From Stylonectria norvegica (taxonomy: Eukaryota > Ascomycota > Sordariomycetes > Hypocreales > Nectriaceae), in assembly GCA_014621405.1 (NCBI GenBank), contig JAANBC010000008.1:120093-184092 (forward strand): DNA of 64,000 nucleotides, given 5' to 3'. Every line of letters starts with the position of its first letter. Position 1 is the first letter of the stretch. The position numbers and the translations under genes are program-made. Positions 22,965 to 33,168 of this stretch are shown piece by piece. Below the pieces are notes generated by a model that was not told the origin of the DNA, searched no databases, and was given only the letters and a program-made list of their open reading frames with translations.

Positions 22965-24308
22965 ATGACTAGCTTCCCTTTGCTGGCAGAGCCTACGAAG
23001 GCTATGGTGCAAGAACTCCTTCACGACCGCATCATCGGCACCTTGTTCGGGTCTGCTCTTGGAGATGCCATTGGGCTATATACCGAGTTTCTCACTGCCG
23101 ATTTATCAGTCAAGGCATATCCATCCCGGAAATTCACCCTCACCCCTACAGACGAGGCAACACCTTTCAGACGCGATCATCACCGAAACTTCCACCACAC
23201 TGGTGAATGGACCGACGATACAGATCATGCGGTGCTGATATTACTCTCTTTTCTCCATAAAGATGGCCAGGTGTTGAGCCCGAGGGATTTTGCGTCACGG
23301 TTGTCTATCTGGGTACAGATGGGACTTCGCGCCCTAGACACTCTGCCCCTGGGCCTGGGTCGTACTGTCGGATCGATCGTACGGAGCAAAACATATCTTG
23401 ATGATCCCGAAGCTGCTGCTCGAGCATTCTGGGTAACCACCAAGTACCAAGTTGCACCAAACGGGAGTCTCATGCGAACACATCCGCTGGGACTCATGTG
23501 CCTGAACAAGACTATAGAGGAGACGTTCCAGGTTGCTGCAGACTTCTCCGTCGTCACGCACACCGATCCTCGATGTGTCATTTCTTGCGTCATTGGAACT
23601 GCCCTGGTCCGTGGTCTTGTACGTGGCGAAATTCGCACCGAGAGCCAGCTTGACGCTATGATCGAAACTGGCCTTGCCTGGTACAGTGCGGTGCGAGAAC
23701 GGGAGCTCCAAGATCCCAGCCGAGCTGGAGAACCGCAATTCGACATGCAAGAGTTCAAGAAACATGCCACGGCGGAAAAGCTGGCCGATCTACAGCTTGA
23801 TAAGAGTTACAAAATCGGATACGTTTACAAGACCTTTGGTTCGGGCATCCTCCTCCTACGCCTCGCCATGCGTCGACTACGAACCTCGTCGAACCTCATG
23901 CAAGCTCAGCTGGATCTATTTGAACCCCTCATCACCAACCTCATCATGGAAGGCGGTGATGCAGACACCAACGCCTGTTTTGCGGGTGCCCTTCTCGGCG
24001 CCCTCCTCGGCTACAAAGCCCTCCCTCCACACTGGCGCGACGGACTCAGCGACGGAAACTGGCTGATGGACAAGTCAGAGGGACTCTGCGACGTATTAGG
24101 CGTTACAGAGGGAAAATATACTGGGTCGGAGGACAAGGACACGGCGCCGGATGGAGGACGGGGGTTCTTGACGAACGCGCAGATGGAGGAGAAGTGTATG
24201 CTCATGCAGGCTCGAATGGCGCAAGAGGAAACGGAGTGCAGGAGGAATCAGGAGAGGGAGGAGAAGAAGAATTCCAAGTGGTTCAAGCCTCAAGATTGGC
24301 GATGGTAA
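22965..24308 (+). CDS. ADP-ribosylglycohydrolase family protein
   Basis: An intronless ORF of 447 aa from the ATG at 22965 (an upstream in-frame start is TTG and is not used). The all-alpha DraG/ARH fold signatures are visible. GTLFGSALGDAIG lies near residue 27. GEWTDDTDHAVL near residue 82 holds the first metal-binding Thr/Asp/Asp. GGDADTNACFAGALLGALLGY near residue 326 holds the second Asp-containing metal site. Members cleave ADP-ribose from proteins or small ADP-ribosylated compounds, or hydrolyse related glycosidic bonds, with two Mg or Mn ions. The C-terminus is a charged tail rich in Glu, Arg and Lys (EETECRRNQEREEKK). Fungal homologues are mostly uncharacterised, so the substrate is unknown. 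It is divergent from the DHA-synthase-like gene. Confidence 0.9.
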   Translation: MTSFPLLAEPTKAMVQELLHDRIIGTLFGSALGDAIGLYTEFLTADLSVKAYPSRKFTLTPTDEATPFRRDHHRNFHHTGEWTDDTDHAVLILLSFLHKDGQVLSPRDFASRLSIWVQMGLRALDTLPLGLGRTVGSIVRSKTYLDDPEAAARAFWVTTKYQVAPNGSLMRTHPLGLMCLNKTIEETFQVAADFSVVTHTDPRCVISCVIGTALVRGLVRGEIRTESQLDAMIETGLAWYSAVRERELQDPSRAGEPQFDMQEFKKHATAEKLADLQLDKSYKIGYVYKTFGSGILLLRLAMRRLRTSSNLMQAQLDLFEPLITNLIMEGGDADTNACFAGALLGALLGYKALPPHWRDGLSDGNWLMDKSEGLCDVLGVTEGKYTGSEDKDTAPDGGRGFLTNAQMEEKCMLMQARMAQEETECRRNQEREEKKNSKWFKPQDWRW

Positions 24309-24906
24309 CACAAGTACATAAACAAAGAGGCGCTCGCCCTCGCTCTATCTTCTTCCTTTCCCCTTTCCCTTTGCTTGTCCCGGCATATCGACGGGCTCTA
24401 GTGCCTAGGTCCAGTACCGCGAGCATGTTCGGCCGTCGTATGCAAACCATAAGCGTGGGTGGCCTAAGTAGTTCGTTTGGGTCTGATACCATCGATCGAA
24501 TGAAGTGCGCTTTTGTGATCTATCGGGGATCTGTATGACGAGGGAACTATGTTCCATGACCAGAACAGTCACGTAGACACAGTGATCAGGATGTAACACG
24601 TCTGTTCGTCACACTGGGGGCTGGTCATACCCAGAGCGATACGCCGACCCGGAAGCTGCGGTGTCTGACTATCTAGATGACGAGCTAGGCGACGAGGTCT
24701 TGCGCTTTTTTGAACATCTCACTAGAAGGCTCGGGGTTCTTGGCAATATGTGCGACAGATATCTCCATATGTCCCGAGTATAACGCTGGTCTGCTGGCCA
24801 GTTTAAGAGACCAACCTATGTCTGAAATTAGCAGGGCACTATGTAGCCAGAATGAGGCGGTTAGCCTCGTTGTCGTAGCCGCTTGATTAAGAAACCTAGC
24901 GGGACG
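24309..24906. other. Convergent intergenic, about 0.6 kb
   Basis: 3' region between the ADP-ribosylglycohydrolase gene (plus) and the uncharacterised CxxC gene (minus). No coding signal or repeat recognised. Confidence 0.5.
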
Positions 24907-26869
24907 TTACTCGTATATGATATTGGTGAGCAGTGATTCCTCAAGCGTAAACCAGAAGTAGAGTCTTCCCGTCATAGAAAAGCATTCCCATTCCAATTTA
25001 TCGTCGCAATGGTCATGGTGCTCAGGCGATGATGTTGCTGTCACTCGAACCTCCCGAATGTCGTACCCCCTGCCAGGGAGACGATGCTCACTGTGAGCCG
25101 CGCATATATGTGAGGGACTTGTATAGGCGACCATAGGGTCCATGCCGAATCTGCACTGTCCAAGAGCCTGTTGTGCACCTGTGTTGTACTCCAAGAAGAT
25201 TCCTTTACAGAACCCCGTGGTAGAACCCCCGAAACATCTGGACCCCAGTCACACCCGCCAGCGGGGCTGATGAGAAGAAAGCATCTTCTAAAGGGGGGGC
25301 ACCATACGAGATTCCAGGTGCTATCGTGGTGCAGTCTTCCTCTCTAGGGTTACAGCCAATGATAGAAATTGGGTCGGACTCCAGAACATCGTGTACGAGA
25401 CTGCAACCTGAGCCAGTGTTTCTCGTGAAGTCCTGTGTTTTCCCTTCGCGGTACGGCCCAAGCATGATATCGCCGCAGAGCGCCGTTCGTAGCTACTCTA
25501 GTTAACCAAAGCGCGTAGTAACAGCAAAGTGCACGTACCAAGTAACAGGGACTATAAAACATATAGCCATCCTCAATAGGTAAGCGAACTCCAAATGTCA
25601 AGATGCGTTCTCGAGCGGGTAAAGGTAAGTACACCCAGACTGATGCTAGTTGCCGATTCCATGGAAGCCGTCTGTAGGTGGATTCTGCCGTGTTATTGGA
25701 TGAGGTGTGGGCGTGAATTGCGTAGGTATCACCATCGCGCCCAATAAAGAACGTCAAACCACTATATTTCTCCAAGTCAAGCGTCCTGAGACGGATAAAT
25801 GATGCGCGTGGTGGATACGGCGCTATCTTATAAAGAGCGCAACTGGCTAGAGGAGGCGGGCCAGGGTTGTCCCATATCTCGAAAGGTTTGGTCGCCTCTG
25901 GTATGCTCAGATGACAAATTCCAAACTGTTGAGATTTAGCTTCAACAAATAAGAGAAGGGAAGAGGTCATGAACCTTCAAATTCACCGTCACACCAGTGA
26001 ATGAGGACTCAGGCTCGACGATGTATACCAGAGCATCCCCCTGCTTACCCGATATCTCAGGAGCTTCACCTAATCTTTCGATGCTTTTTAGGCCCCAAGA
26101 ATCCATAGTGAGGCGTATAAAGGGTTTATCGACACTGGGAAGGATGATGGGACGATTGCTGCGGCTCCAAGCGCTGATCTTGAGAATAGGCATCGAAACC
26201 AACTCGTCGGCACCAGCCGCGGATAGCGCATCCACAAGCTGTAGAACTGCTGCATAGCGCCAAATCGTACTTAAATGTGAGAATGTATATATCATTTCAG
26301 CGAGCTCTAAGGGGAGTGAGTTCATCTTGTGTATGTCGCATATCTCAGCTGCAAGACGTGTGCCTCTAGCGACATCGGTACGCGGGCTTAACCTCAACGT
26401 GGTGACGGCAGTCCAAGGTTGTCTCCAGGCCGATGCTGTCCACAGGCGGAATAGCCCATCTTCTGCCAAACACCGTTGACGAAATAGATTAAAGCAATCA
26501 GGATGTACCGTCGCACTATCTGGTGCGACTGTGCATCGGTTGCAGAACGCGTAGCGACACATCCACCAACCCTTTACAGTTTGCCCTTTATACCCATGCT
26601 CTGGGAAGTCGAATGGGCCATAGATCTCGAACGGTATAGAAGCAGCTGCTTCAACATCGCTAACGACTGTCAGTAGATGGAAGTTAGTCCGAGTCTCACA
26701 TAAGATGGCAGCGCAACATCAACGCCGGGCCGCAACTCAGGTACCTACGTCCAAGAAACTGGTCGCCAAGATTGAAGTCAAAGCCACAGATGTCGCACTG
26801 TGGGCGAATACGAAGATGCCATAGGTGATCTTCGTTCTCGCCTGGGCCCTTTTTCTTCTGCGTCAACAT
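24907..26869 (-). CDS. Uncharacterised fungal protein with N-terminal CxxC motifs, frameshifted in a G5 tract
   Basis: Four exons: 26869-26749, 26666-25975, 25925-25539 and 25492-24907 (introns of 82, 49 and 46 nt). The frame closes only if one base of the G5 run at 25226-25230 (CCCCC on the plus strand) is dropped, giving about 594 aa. With four Gs the reading continues VQMFRGSTTGFCKGI; as written it stops three residues after a shifted FYHG. The N-terminus has RPQCDICG (C-x2-C), then CRYAFCNRC followed by VHPDCFNLF, a possible zinc-binding or F-box-like head. The rest is a Trp/Leu-rich region with no domain I can name. I recognise the overall pattern as a large, unstudied protein family common in Fusarium-like fungi. 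The second intron has a weak donor (GTTCAT). The start could be the ATG at 26923, which would add a hydrophobic leader. It is divergent from dihydroxyacetone kinase, about 420 bp apart. Confidence 0.72.
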
Positions 26870-27292
26870 AGCGGTGCAGCTCAAGATGGCACAATTTATT
26901 GTCAGGAGGAAGATGCCTTTCATTCCTCTGGTTGCTGACGGATAAATAATCACCCCTGCATCTCGTCAAAGACAAGCACCCGGTGCATTTCAAGTCACAT
27001 GACCGTACGATCAGGGGAAAATGCCACCGAGAAACAGAATAGATACCTTGGGTTTAACAAGAATTGCCTATTTTGGAAGGACGACGCGCTTTACCCCGAC
27101 GACACTATTGAATACGATTAGACCCATAGCAATAGATGGACCCAAATGGCCCAAATGGGAGTTCGCAAACGCCTGGGTTGTCGCATAAGTTTCTAAGGAC
27201 ACCGCATTTATGATGGACCGAAAGGCTTTAACTCTTAATGACTCTGAAGACGAGAACCTACCTGCGAATAATCTTATCGTAAGAAGGAGAAA
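26870..27292. promoter_or_regulatory. Divergent promoter region of the CxxC gene and dihydroxyacetone kinase
   Basis: About 420 bp between the two starts, AT-rich in the middle. It must carry both core promoters. I see no clear palindromic operator. Confidence 0.35.
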
Positions 27293-29370
27293 ATGACTTT
27301 AGGTGAGTACCAGGCCTCTTGCCAATTGATCAAGTTAGGAAGCTGAGATGACTTAGGAAAGAGCTTCATCGGCGGCGTGTCCAACCCTGTCGAGCGAAGC
27401 CTGCGAAGCTGTATCCTCAAGGACCCGTCGTTGAGTCTCATTGCATCTGAGAAAGGTGAGGCCCCAAGCAAAAGAGTGACGAACGGGATCATAACCCGCA
27501 TACAGTCTTATACCGACGACGCTCCTCGAATGATGATAAGGTTGTGCTGCTTTCTGGAGGTGGTTCCGGCCACGAACCCGCTCATGCTGGATACCTAGGC
27601 GAGGGTGCGCTTGACATCGTCGTCGCTGGAGAGATCTTCGCATCGCCTTCAGCTTCACAGATTGTTGCGGGATTGAAGTCCGTCAAGTCGCCGCGGGGGT
27701 GGGTAGATGGATCAAGATCCAGGGGTCGATAGCTAACAGCGTGGCAGGACCCTGATGATTGTCAAAAATTACACCGGCGACAAATTGAACTTTGGACTAG
27801 CCGCGGAGAAGGCTAAAGCGCTCGGGCAAAATGTCAACATGGTCGTTGTTGGCGAAGATGTATCGGTTGAAGGTAATGTATTAGTAGGACAGCGAGGGCT
27901 TGCGGGAGATGTCTTTGTGCACAAGATCGCGGGAGCAAAAGCGGCCAAGGGGTGAGTAACGGATAGGAATTCGATGTCTTCGATCTGACAGTCATACTAA
28001 CACGATTTCAGTGCCGACTTGGACGAAGTTACTTCCATCGCAAGGAAAACCGCATCCCAGATGGCCACCGTCGCCGCGAGTCTCGATCGATGCAGTGTCC
28101 CCGGCCGAGCAAACCAGGAGTCTCTCCCCGTCGACCAGCTTGAGTACGGCATGGGTATTCACAACGAACCGGGCGTAAAGCGAAAGATAATCCAGACGCT
28201 GGAGACGATAGTCAAAAAGGCGCTGGATATGATGTTCACGCCCAAGGCCGATATGTGGAATCCCAAAATCGACAACAAAGTAGCGTTGATGGTGAACAAT
28301 TTGGGTGGGCTAAGTGTGCTCGAACTGGGGGTTGTTGCAGACGAGGTTGTCCAGCAACTTGGAGAGCGAGACATTGCGATTGAGAGGAGCTTGGTCGGAA
28401 CATTTGTGACGTCGCTCGATGGCCCTGGATTCTCGGTGACGCTTCTCCAGCTTGACGCTGAGCTGATCGATCTGTTGGATGCAGCTACTACAGCGCCGGC
28501 TTGGCCACGGTCACTCCATGGATGGCCGACGGATGCCGAATCTATATCGATGCGAGATACAGAAGTGGATAGTGAGACGGAGATCAGTGGGGAGACAGGA
28601 GTGAAAGGTAAGGCCACCTAGTACGCTACCCCTGTCTTTCCCAAGTTTACTAAGGAATAGTTTCTGCATCACTGGTGAAGGCTATCATCAAGGCTGTTGC
28701 AAAGACAACGGCGGAGGACGAGCCCAAGATTACCGAGTACGATACATTGGCTGGTGATGGCGACTGCGGAGAGACACTCCTCAACGGCGTTAACGGTAAG
28801 GCCATACATCGCCCGTGAATAATCTGAAATCTCTGGACAAATTGCTAACTCAGACAAGGGCTCGTCAAGGAGTTTGCAAAGGACGAAGAAGATTACCTCG
28901 ATATTGGTCAAGTCTTTCGAAGAACAGCCAGCACAGCAGAGAGGAGCATGGGCGGCACATCGGGAGCCCTTTATGCCATCTTCCTCAACGCCGTCGCCAA
29001 CCGTCTCGCGGAGATCTCAACCGCATCCCCAGTCCCCGGGATCCCTGATCTCATCCGTCAGTCTCTCCAAGGCGGTCTAGACGAGCTCTGTCGGTATACG
29101 CCGGCGCGAATCGGCCATCGCACGCTGATGGATGCGCTCATCCCCTTCGTCACAGCGTTTGGCGCATCCAACGCCACACTCTCTGGGGCCATCACCAAGG
29201 CTCGTACGGGAGCGGAGGACACGCGAAAGATGGCTGCGATGCTAGGCCGGGCGAGCTATGTTGGGCAGGACCGGTTTGATGAGGAGGGAGGCATTCCGGA
29301 CCCAGGGGCGTTGGGCGTGGTGAGCATTCTTCGTGGCGTGGACACGGCGCTCAAGGAGTCAAGGGTTTAA
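27293..29370 (+). CDS. Dihydroxyacetone kinase (ATP-dependent, DhaK-DhaL fusion)
   Basis: Seven exons: 27293-27302, 27357-27455, 27506-27698, 27748-27951, 28012-28607, 28661-28795 and 28859-29370. Introns are 49-63 nt; the last uses an AAG acceptor. Phase closes to 582 aa. The DhaK domain (1 to about 340) has GGGSGHEPAH and ends its active site with GMGIHNEPG. His219 matches the histidine that binds dihydroxyacetone covalently as a hemiaminal. A charged linker (about 345-367) leads to the DhaL domain, with GDGDCGETL (about 399-407, Mg-ATP binding Asp residues) and GGTSGALYAIFL. The enzyme makes dihydroxyacetone phosphate, feeding glycolysis and detoxifying dihydroxyacetone. The first exon is only 10 nt (Met-Thr-Leu plus one base), so automated calling may miss it. 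All key residues are present. Confidence 0.92.
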
Positions 29371-30401
29371 AGTCTCAGGGAACGGGACTTGCGACAGATT
29401 CAAAGAAAATTCTAAGCTTTTGCTCCGCTTAGTTACCAAGTATCCAAATCACATAGTTTCGTAACAATAGCCATCACTCAATTTCACGAACATCTGTTGC
29501 GTGTTACTTTGTGTATGGCCTGCCATTTATTGATCGCAAGTTCAGGGAATGAACCAGACCTCCATAGTCTCTGTCTTCTTCAAGTTTAATGACATCCCCT
29601 CGCGACTGTTGGGTTGAGATAAAAATATGAATAAGGAGGGCAGCCTGGCCGGCGGTACAAGTGTTTCATGAAGCTGATATGGAAACTTGTGCAAACTCGA
29701 GAGCATCACTAGAAAACAATGGGCTCTCGGATCACGTCCGAAATGAACAGAAACTGTTAGTGCTTAGCATCTATCACTTACACATAGAAATCTGAAACAT
29801 GTGTTCATGCTCATACTTGCTCTGTGCGTAAGTACGAAGCAATTTACCATGGAACGGTAAACCTACAGGCGTCATCGAACTAGGCTCATAAATCACGTTC
29901 GCAAGTGATAGTGAAGTTAATAAGGTTAAAGAACTTTAATCAGTCTATACCAGCAATGCGTTGATCGGCAGGGCCATTACGAGCTTCGTATCACCATCGT
30001 GGCTGTTCATGCAAGTTTCCAAGAGAAGCACGAAGGATATATCCCTGAAGATGACCTGCAACACCTTGAAGCCAGAGCAGACCTAGAAGTTGAACTCACA
30101 AATATGTCCTGGGCGGCACTTATGGGCGACAGCGATCGCCGGCGCAGTGTGATGAGACCCTGCGATGCCCATATTTTTTGTTTGTTGATGCTTCTGATGA
30201 CTTTTCGCGAGGACATATTGCCATTTTGCAGCACCAAGGTTTCAATCCATTTGACATGACACTGTCAACAGTGTAAATATGATTTAATATACATAACGTA
30301 ATTGCATGTTAACAAACATTATGATCTCTACATCGTCCCAATCGCAGACTCTGACGATACGCTCTGGCTCCTAGCATCCGATCTGAGGAATTTCTCTAGA
30401 C
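29371..30401. other. Intergenic, about 1.0 kb
   Basis: AT-rich spacer after dihydroxyacetone kinase. An open stretch at about 29940-30259 reads without an ATG and could be a decayed gene end, but I recognise nothing in it. Confidence 0.45.
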
Positions 30402-31067
30402 ATGCAAACTAGCATAGGATTCTTTCACACTCAGACAAATAATCATTCTTGGCGCAAAGACCGCCAACTCCCTTCCTCGTCCGCCGTCATCCAAAGCTGC
30501 ATAGATTGCGACACCAACATAATCTGGGAGTTTGGCTGGGACACCAACCCTCTCTGCGCCTCGACCAACCTCTGCCCCGAGGTCTACGAAGGCGAGAAAG
30601 CCCCGGACAGCCCTGAGAAACAAGGCCTCGCCGCCCACATCGTGAAGCTCTACATCGACTGGCACAGCTAATGGCAGTACATCCTCTTGCTGTTTGGCTA
30701 CAAGGATACCCTGTACGCGCCCGAGCTCGGAAAGTGGACCAAGGCAGCAACACTGGATGACGAAGCCATCAATGACAGCTCTGACGTGCGCACGACGTTT
30801 GTGTTTGGGCCGAGCGGCGCGGTGCTATACACGACCACGCGGGCAGTGCCGGACCACGTGTACAGCGTGAGCGGCGCCGACTTCTCGAATATCATTGAGA
30901 TTCGCGATTTGGATTACTATGGCTTTGTAATGCCGGCCGAGGAGATTCGGCCGACGGCAGAGGAGCAGACCGTTCTCCTGAGGTTGTTGATTAGGCAGTT
31001 CTTTGAGGGAACGAGGGCCGCGCTCTATCAGGATATAGAGAGGACTGCGTCTATGGTGTTTCCGTGA
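30402..31067 (+). pseudogene. Uncharacterised protein gene split by an in-frame TAA
   Basis: From the ATG at 30402 the frame runs 89 codons to TAA at 30669-30671. It then continues in the same frame, without an indel, for 131 more sense codons to TGA at 31067. The join reads ..YIDWHS-stop-WQYILLLFGY.., and composition and hydrophobic pattern are uniform across it. Together the parts would give a soluble protein of about 221 aa with a Cys-x2-Cys pair (CIDCD) and an acidic/aromatic C-terminal region (IEIRDLDYYGFVMPAEE). I recognise no family. TAA can arise from CAA by a single C-to-T change at CpA, the RIP-preferred site, or from a Tyr codon. No good donor lies close upstream to make the TAA intronic, though a short CTAAT...CAG follows it. 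The true start could lie further upstream. Confidence 0.6.
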
Positions 31068-31655
31068 CATTGGATTTGATGATAGGGATCACTTATAAGT
31101 TACTGTGCATATAAGTCATCCAATAGTACGCAACGCAGGTTGGCGGGGTCGCCCAGGGATTCCGAATGGGGAAATCCAGGGACGTGCCTCGTGTAAGTTC
31201 CCCTTGTTCAAAGTTCCGGCGTGAAACAGCCACCTATTTCTTTCCAGGTACTGCCTCAACAAAGCAAATGGAAAGTCTTGTATAATACTAGTAGATTGGA
31301 AGTTACTTGGTGCCTGGAAAGCTGGGAAAGACTCGCGTGAAAATATCACAGATCTAGCTTTCTCAACACTTGTTGATTTGATAGAGTTTCTGAGTCTACA
31401 TATATATATGAGTATAGGCACTAGGTATGAAGGATTTGATCCCTGTCAAGAATTTCGAGATCTTCAGGTACACTAACTACAAACAGGAAACACGCCAAAG
31501 ACCCCTTTTTCTGGTAAGTATTCATCGCGCAATCTGCGAATTTATTTGTCGCATCGCGTCGCATCGCACTTTCCATCATCGACCAATAAGTCGTTGGCCA
31601 GGAGACGCACCGTCAACTACACTCTTCAGTGGTGCGATATCGTCGTTTCCCCAAG
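31068..31655. other. Intergenic, about 0.6 kb
   Basis: Promoter and 5' leader of the secreted protein gene. I see no other feature. Confidence 0.45.
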
Positions 31656-32390
31656 ATGCAACTGTCAACGGCACTTCTGGCTCTTGTGTCGGCCACTGCC
31701 ATCAATGCGTTGGCAAACAGTGGCACCGTCTGGGTGACTCCTCATGAGAGCTACTCATCGTCGGTTGGAGTGCTGGGCTGTATGGTTGACACCAACCGCA
31801 TCGCCTACTGGCCCGCCTCGGTAGACTGCAACAACATCTGTATCTCACTCAGTCACGGAGGCCGCGAGGTCCACCTCCTCCGCGTGGACCAGTCCGCCGG
31901 TGCCTACGACGTCAGCTACGATGCCTGGAACTATCTCAACACCGGCCACTCTGCCTCGGACAAGCCCACCGCCGGCGGCCAAGTCGAGATGCAGTTCAAG
32001 AGCGTCGACGCCTCCAAGTGCGCCGATCTCATCCACACGAGCGGCCACAAGTTACCGCTCAGCGCCGCAAATAGCATGAACTACCTGGGAAGCTGCTTGA
32101 ACCAGAAGTCCAGCTGGGTCGCGAAGAACTATGTCTTGTACAACATCCTCGACCCTCTCTGTACTATGGGGTTCGACGAGACGTGCAGTCTGGATTGGCC
32201 GGCTAAGAACCAAGCAACTTGCAAACACACCTTGGGCACCTCTGGGGGGACATTGAACAAGCCCGTCTACAACATTCAGTATCCGACTGGGAAGAAGTAT
32301 CGAGCAGGAGGAGCGCCGGCCAGTTCAGGGGTGATTAACTATCCAACCATGTCGTTGTTGCAAATAGTGGTGCTGATACTATGGTTATAG
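31656..32390 (+). CDS. Secreted, probably GPI-anchored cysteine-containing protein
   Basis: A single-exon ORF of 244 aa from the ATG at 31656. Residues 1-19 are a clean signal peptide (MQLSTALLALVSATAINAL). The mature part starts with GTVWVTPHESYSSSVGVLGC and contains about 8 cysteines, likely paired in disulphides, including DCNNIC, CADL, GSCL, CTMGFDETC and TCKH. The C-terminus ends in a hydrophobic segment (MSLLQIVVLILWL) with no following charge, suggesting a GPI signal. Similar proteins occur widely in Sordariomycetes as hypothetical secreted proteins. The compact Gly/Ser/Tyr-rich core with VSYDAWNYL suggests an expansin- or barwin-like double-psi barrel, but I would not assert it. Cell-wall or host-surface location is inferred. 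No catalytic motif is seen. Confidence 0.8.
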   Translation: MQLSTALLALVSATAINALANSGTVWVTPHESYSSSVGVLGCMVDTNRIAYWPASVDCNNICISLSHGGREVHLLRVDQSAGAYDVSYDAWNYLNTGHSASDKPTAGGQVEMQFKSVDASKCADLIHTSGHKLPLSAANSMNYLGSCLNQKSSWVAKNYVLYNILDPLCTMGFDETCSLDWPAKNQATCKHTLGTSGGTLNKPVYNIQYPTGKKYRAGGAPASSGVINYPTMSLLQIVVLILWL

Positions 32391-32864
32391 AAGGTAAAAA
32401 GACTCGAATATACCTTGGAACATAAGGTCGGCCATCGGGCTGATAATTGGCCGTCGGAGTGGAAAACAGGCATCAGGCGGATCAATTAGCCGTACTGGGT
32501 CCCGTTGGCAGGTGAAGGATTCTCGGAGTTCGGAAGGCGTGGTCTGAAATGGGAGAGTAGACGGCTCGGATCGGGGTCACAGGAGTTTATCGGTTGTTGA
32601 TGGATGAGGGAGTTGGTGGAGTTCACGATACCCTATAATCATTTACTACTTGCGGCAGACGCAATGGAATTAACATGTTATTGACAAATATATCAGAGGG
32701 CCTTTACCAAGCACAAGTGGAATAATAAGAAACTTGGCGTTGTTTGTCAATCTTTGCTACACAACACAAGCCGAAATTGATGCGCGACAACCTGCCGTAG
32801 ATATTATGCATTGATCTCCCTTACGACTGTGGGTGTCACTCCAGAATATACGTCTCCCGCTCTC
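32391..32864. other. Convergent intergenic, about 0.5 kb
   Basis: Short direct stretches resembling each other (TCGGCCATCGGGCTGATAATTGGC and similar) occur at about 32427-32500, perhaps a degenerate duplication. No gene is supported. Confidence 0.4.
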
Positions 32865-33168
32865 TTATTTGTTCATATTCGACGCGTCTTTCACCTTGTC
32901 AACCGCCGACGGTTCGTTCTTCTTATCTCCTTTTTGAGTGCCCTTGAGGCTTGCAGTCTGTTCTGGACCGGGATCCTCAGACGTGAGGGCATCTTTGCCG
33001 TGGAGCTATGACAAAGATCAGCTTTGTTGTGGTTGGCAAGCGTGTGTTCATGGCCTGGTTTTCACATACTTTCTGTTCCTCCACTTCTGCGTTATGAATT
33101 AAATCGTGGCCTTCAATGGCCGCCTCGTCGGTGATTCCGCTCTCTGGGTGTTCAGGGTTCCTTGTCAT
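32865..33168 (-). CDS. Small hydrophilic two-exon protein, 79 aa
   Basis: Two exons: 33168-33070 and 33005-32865, separated by a 64-nt GT-AG intron (GTATGT donor, GCTGAT branch, CATAG acceptor). Phase closes to 79 residues. The product is very hydrophilic and probably disordered. It begins MTRNPEHPESG, passes through EGHDLIHNAEVEEQK and LHGKDALTSEDPGPEQ, and ends in KVKDASNMNK. The Lys/Asp/Glu/Gly/Ser-rich make-up and the KVKDA-x-N tail resemble small stress- or conidiation-associated fungal proteins. No enzymatic role is expected. Neither exon is long, so length-based ORF calling hides this gene. The matched splice signals and even composition across the junction are the main support. Confidence 0.7.

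Noticed and set aside
29940..30259. Open frame possibly encoding a charged protein fragment
   Set aside because: No ATG opens the frame (the listed start is GTG), no match is recognised and the end is hydrophobic noise. It may be a decayed fragment, but support is too weak.
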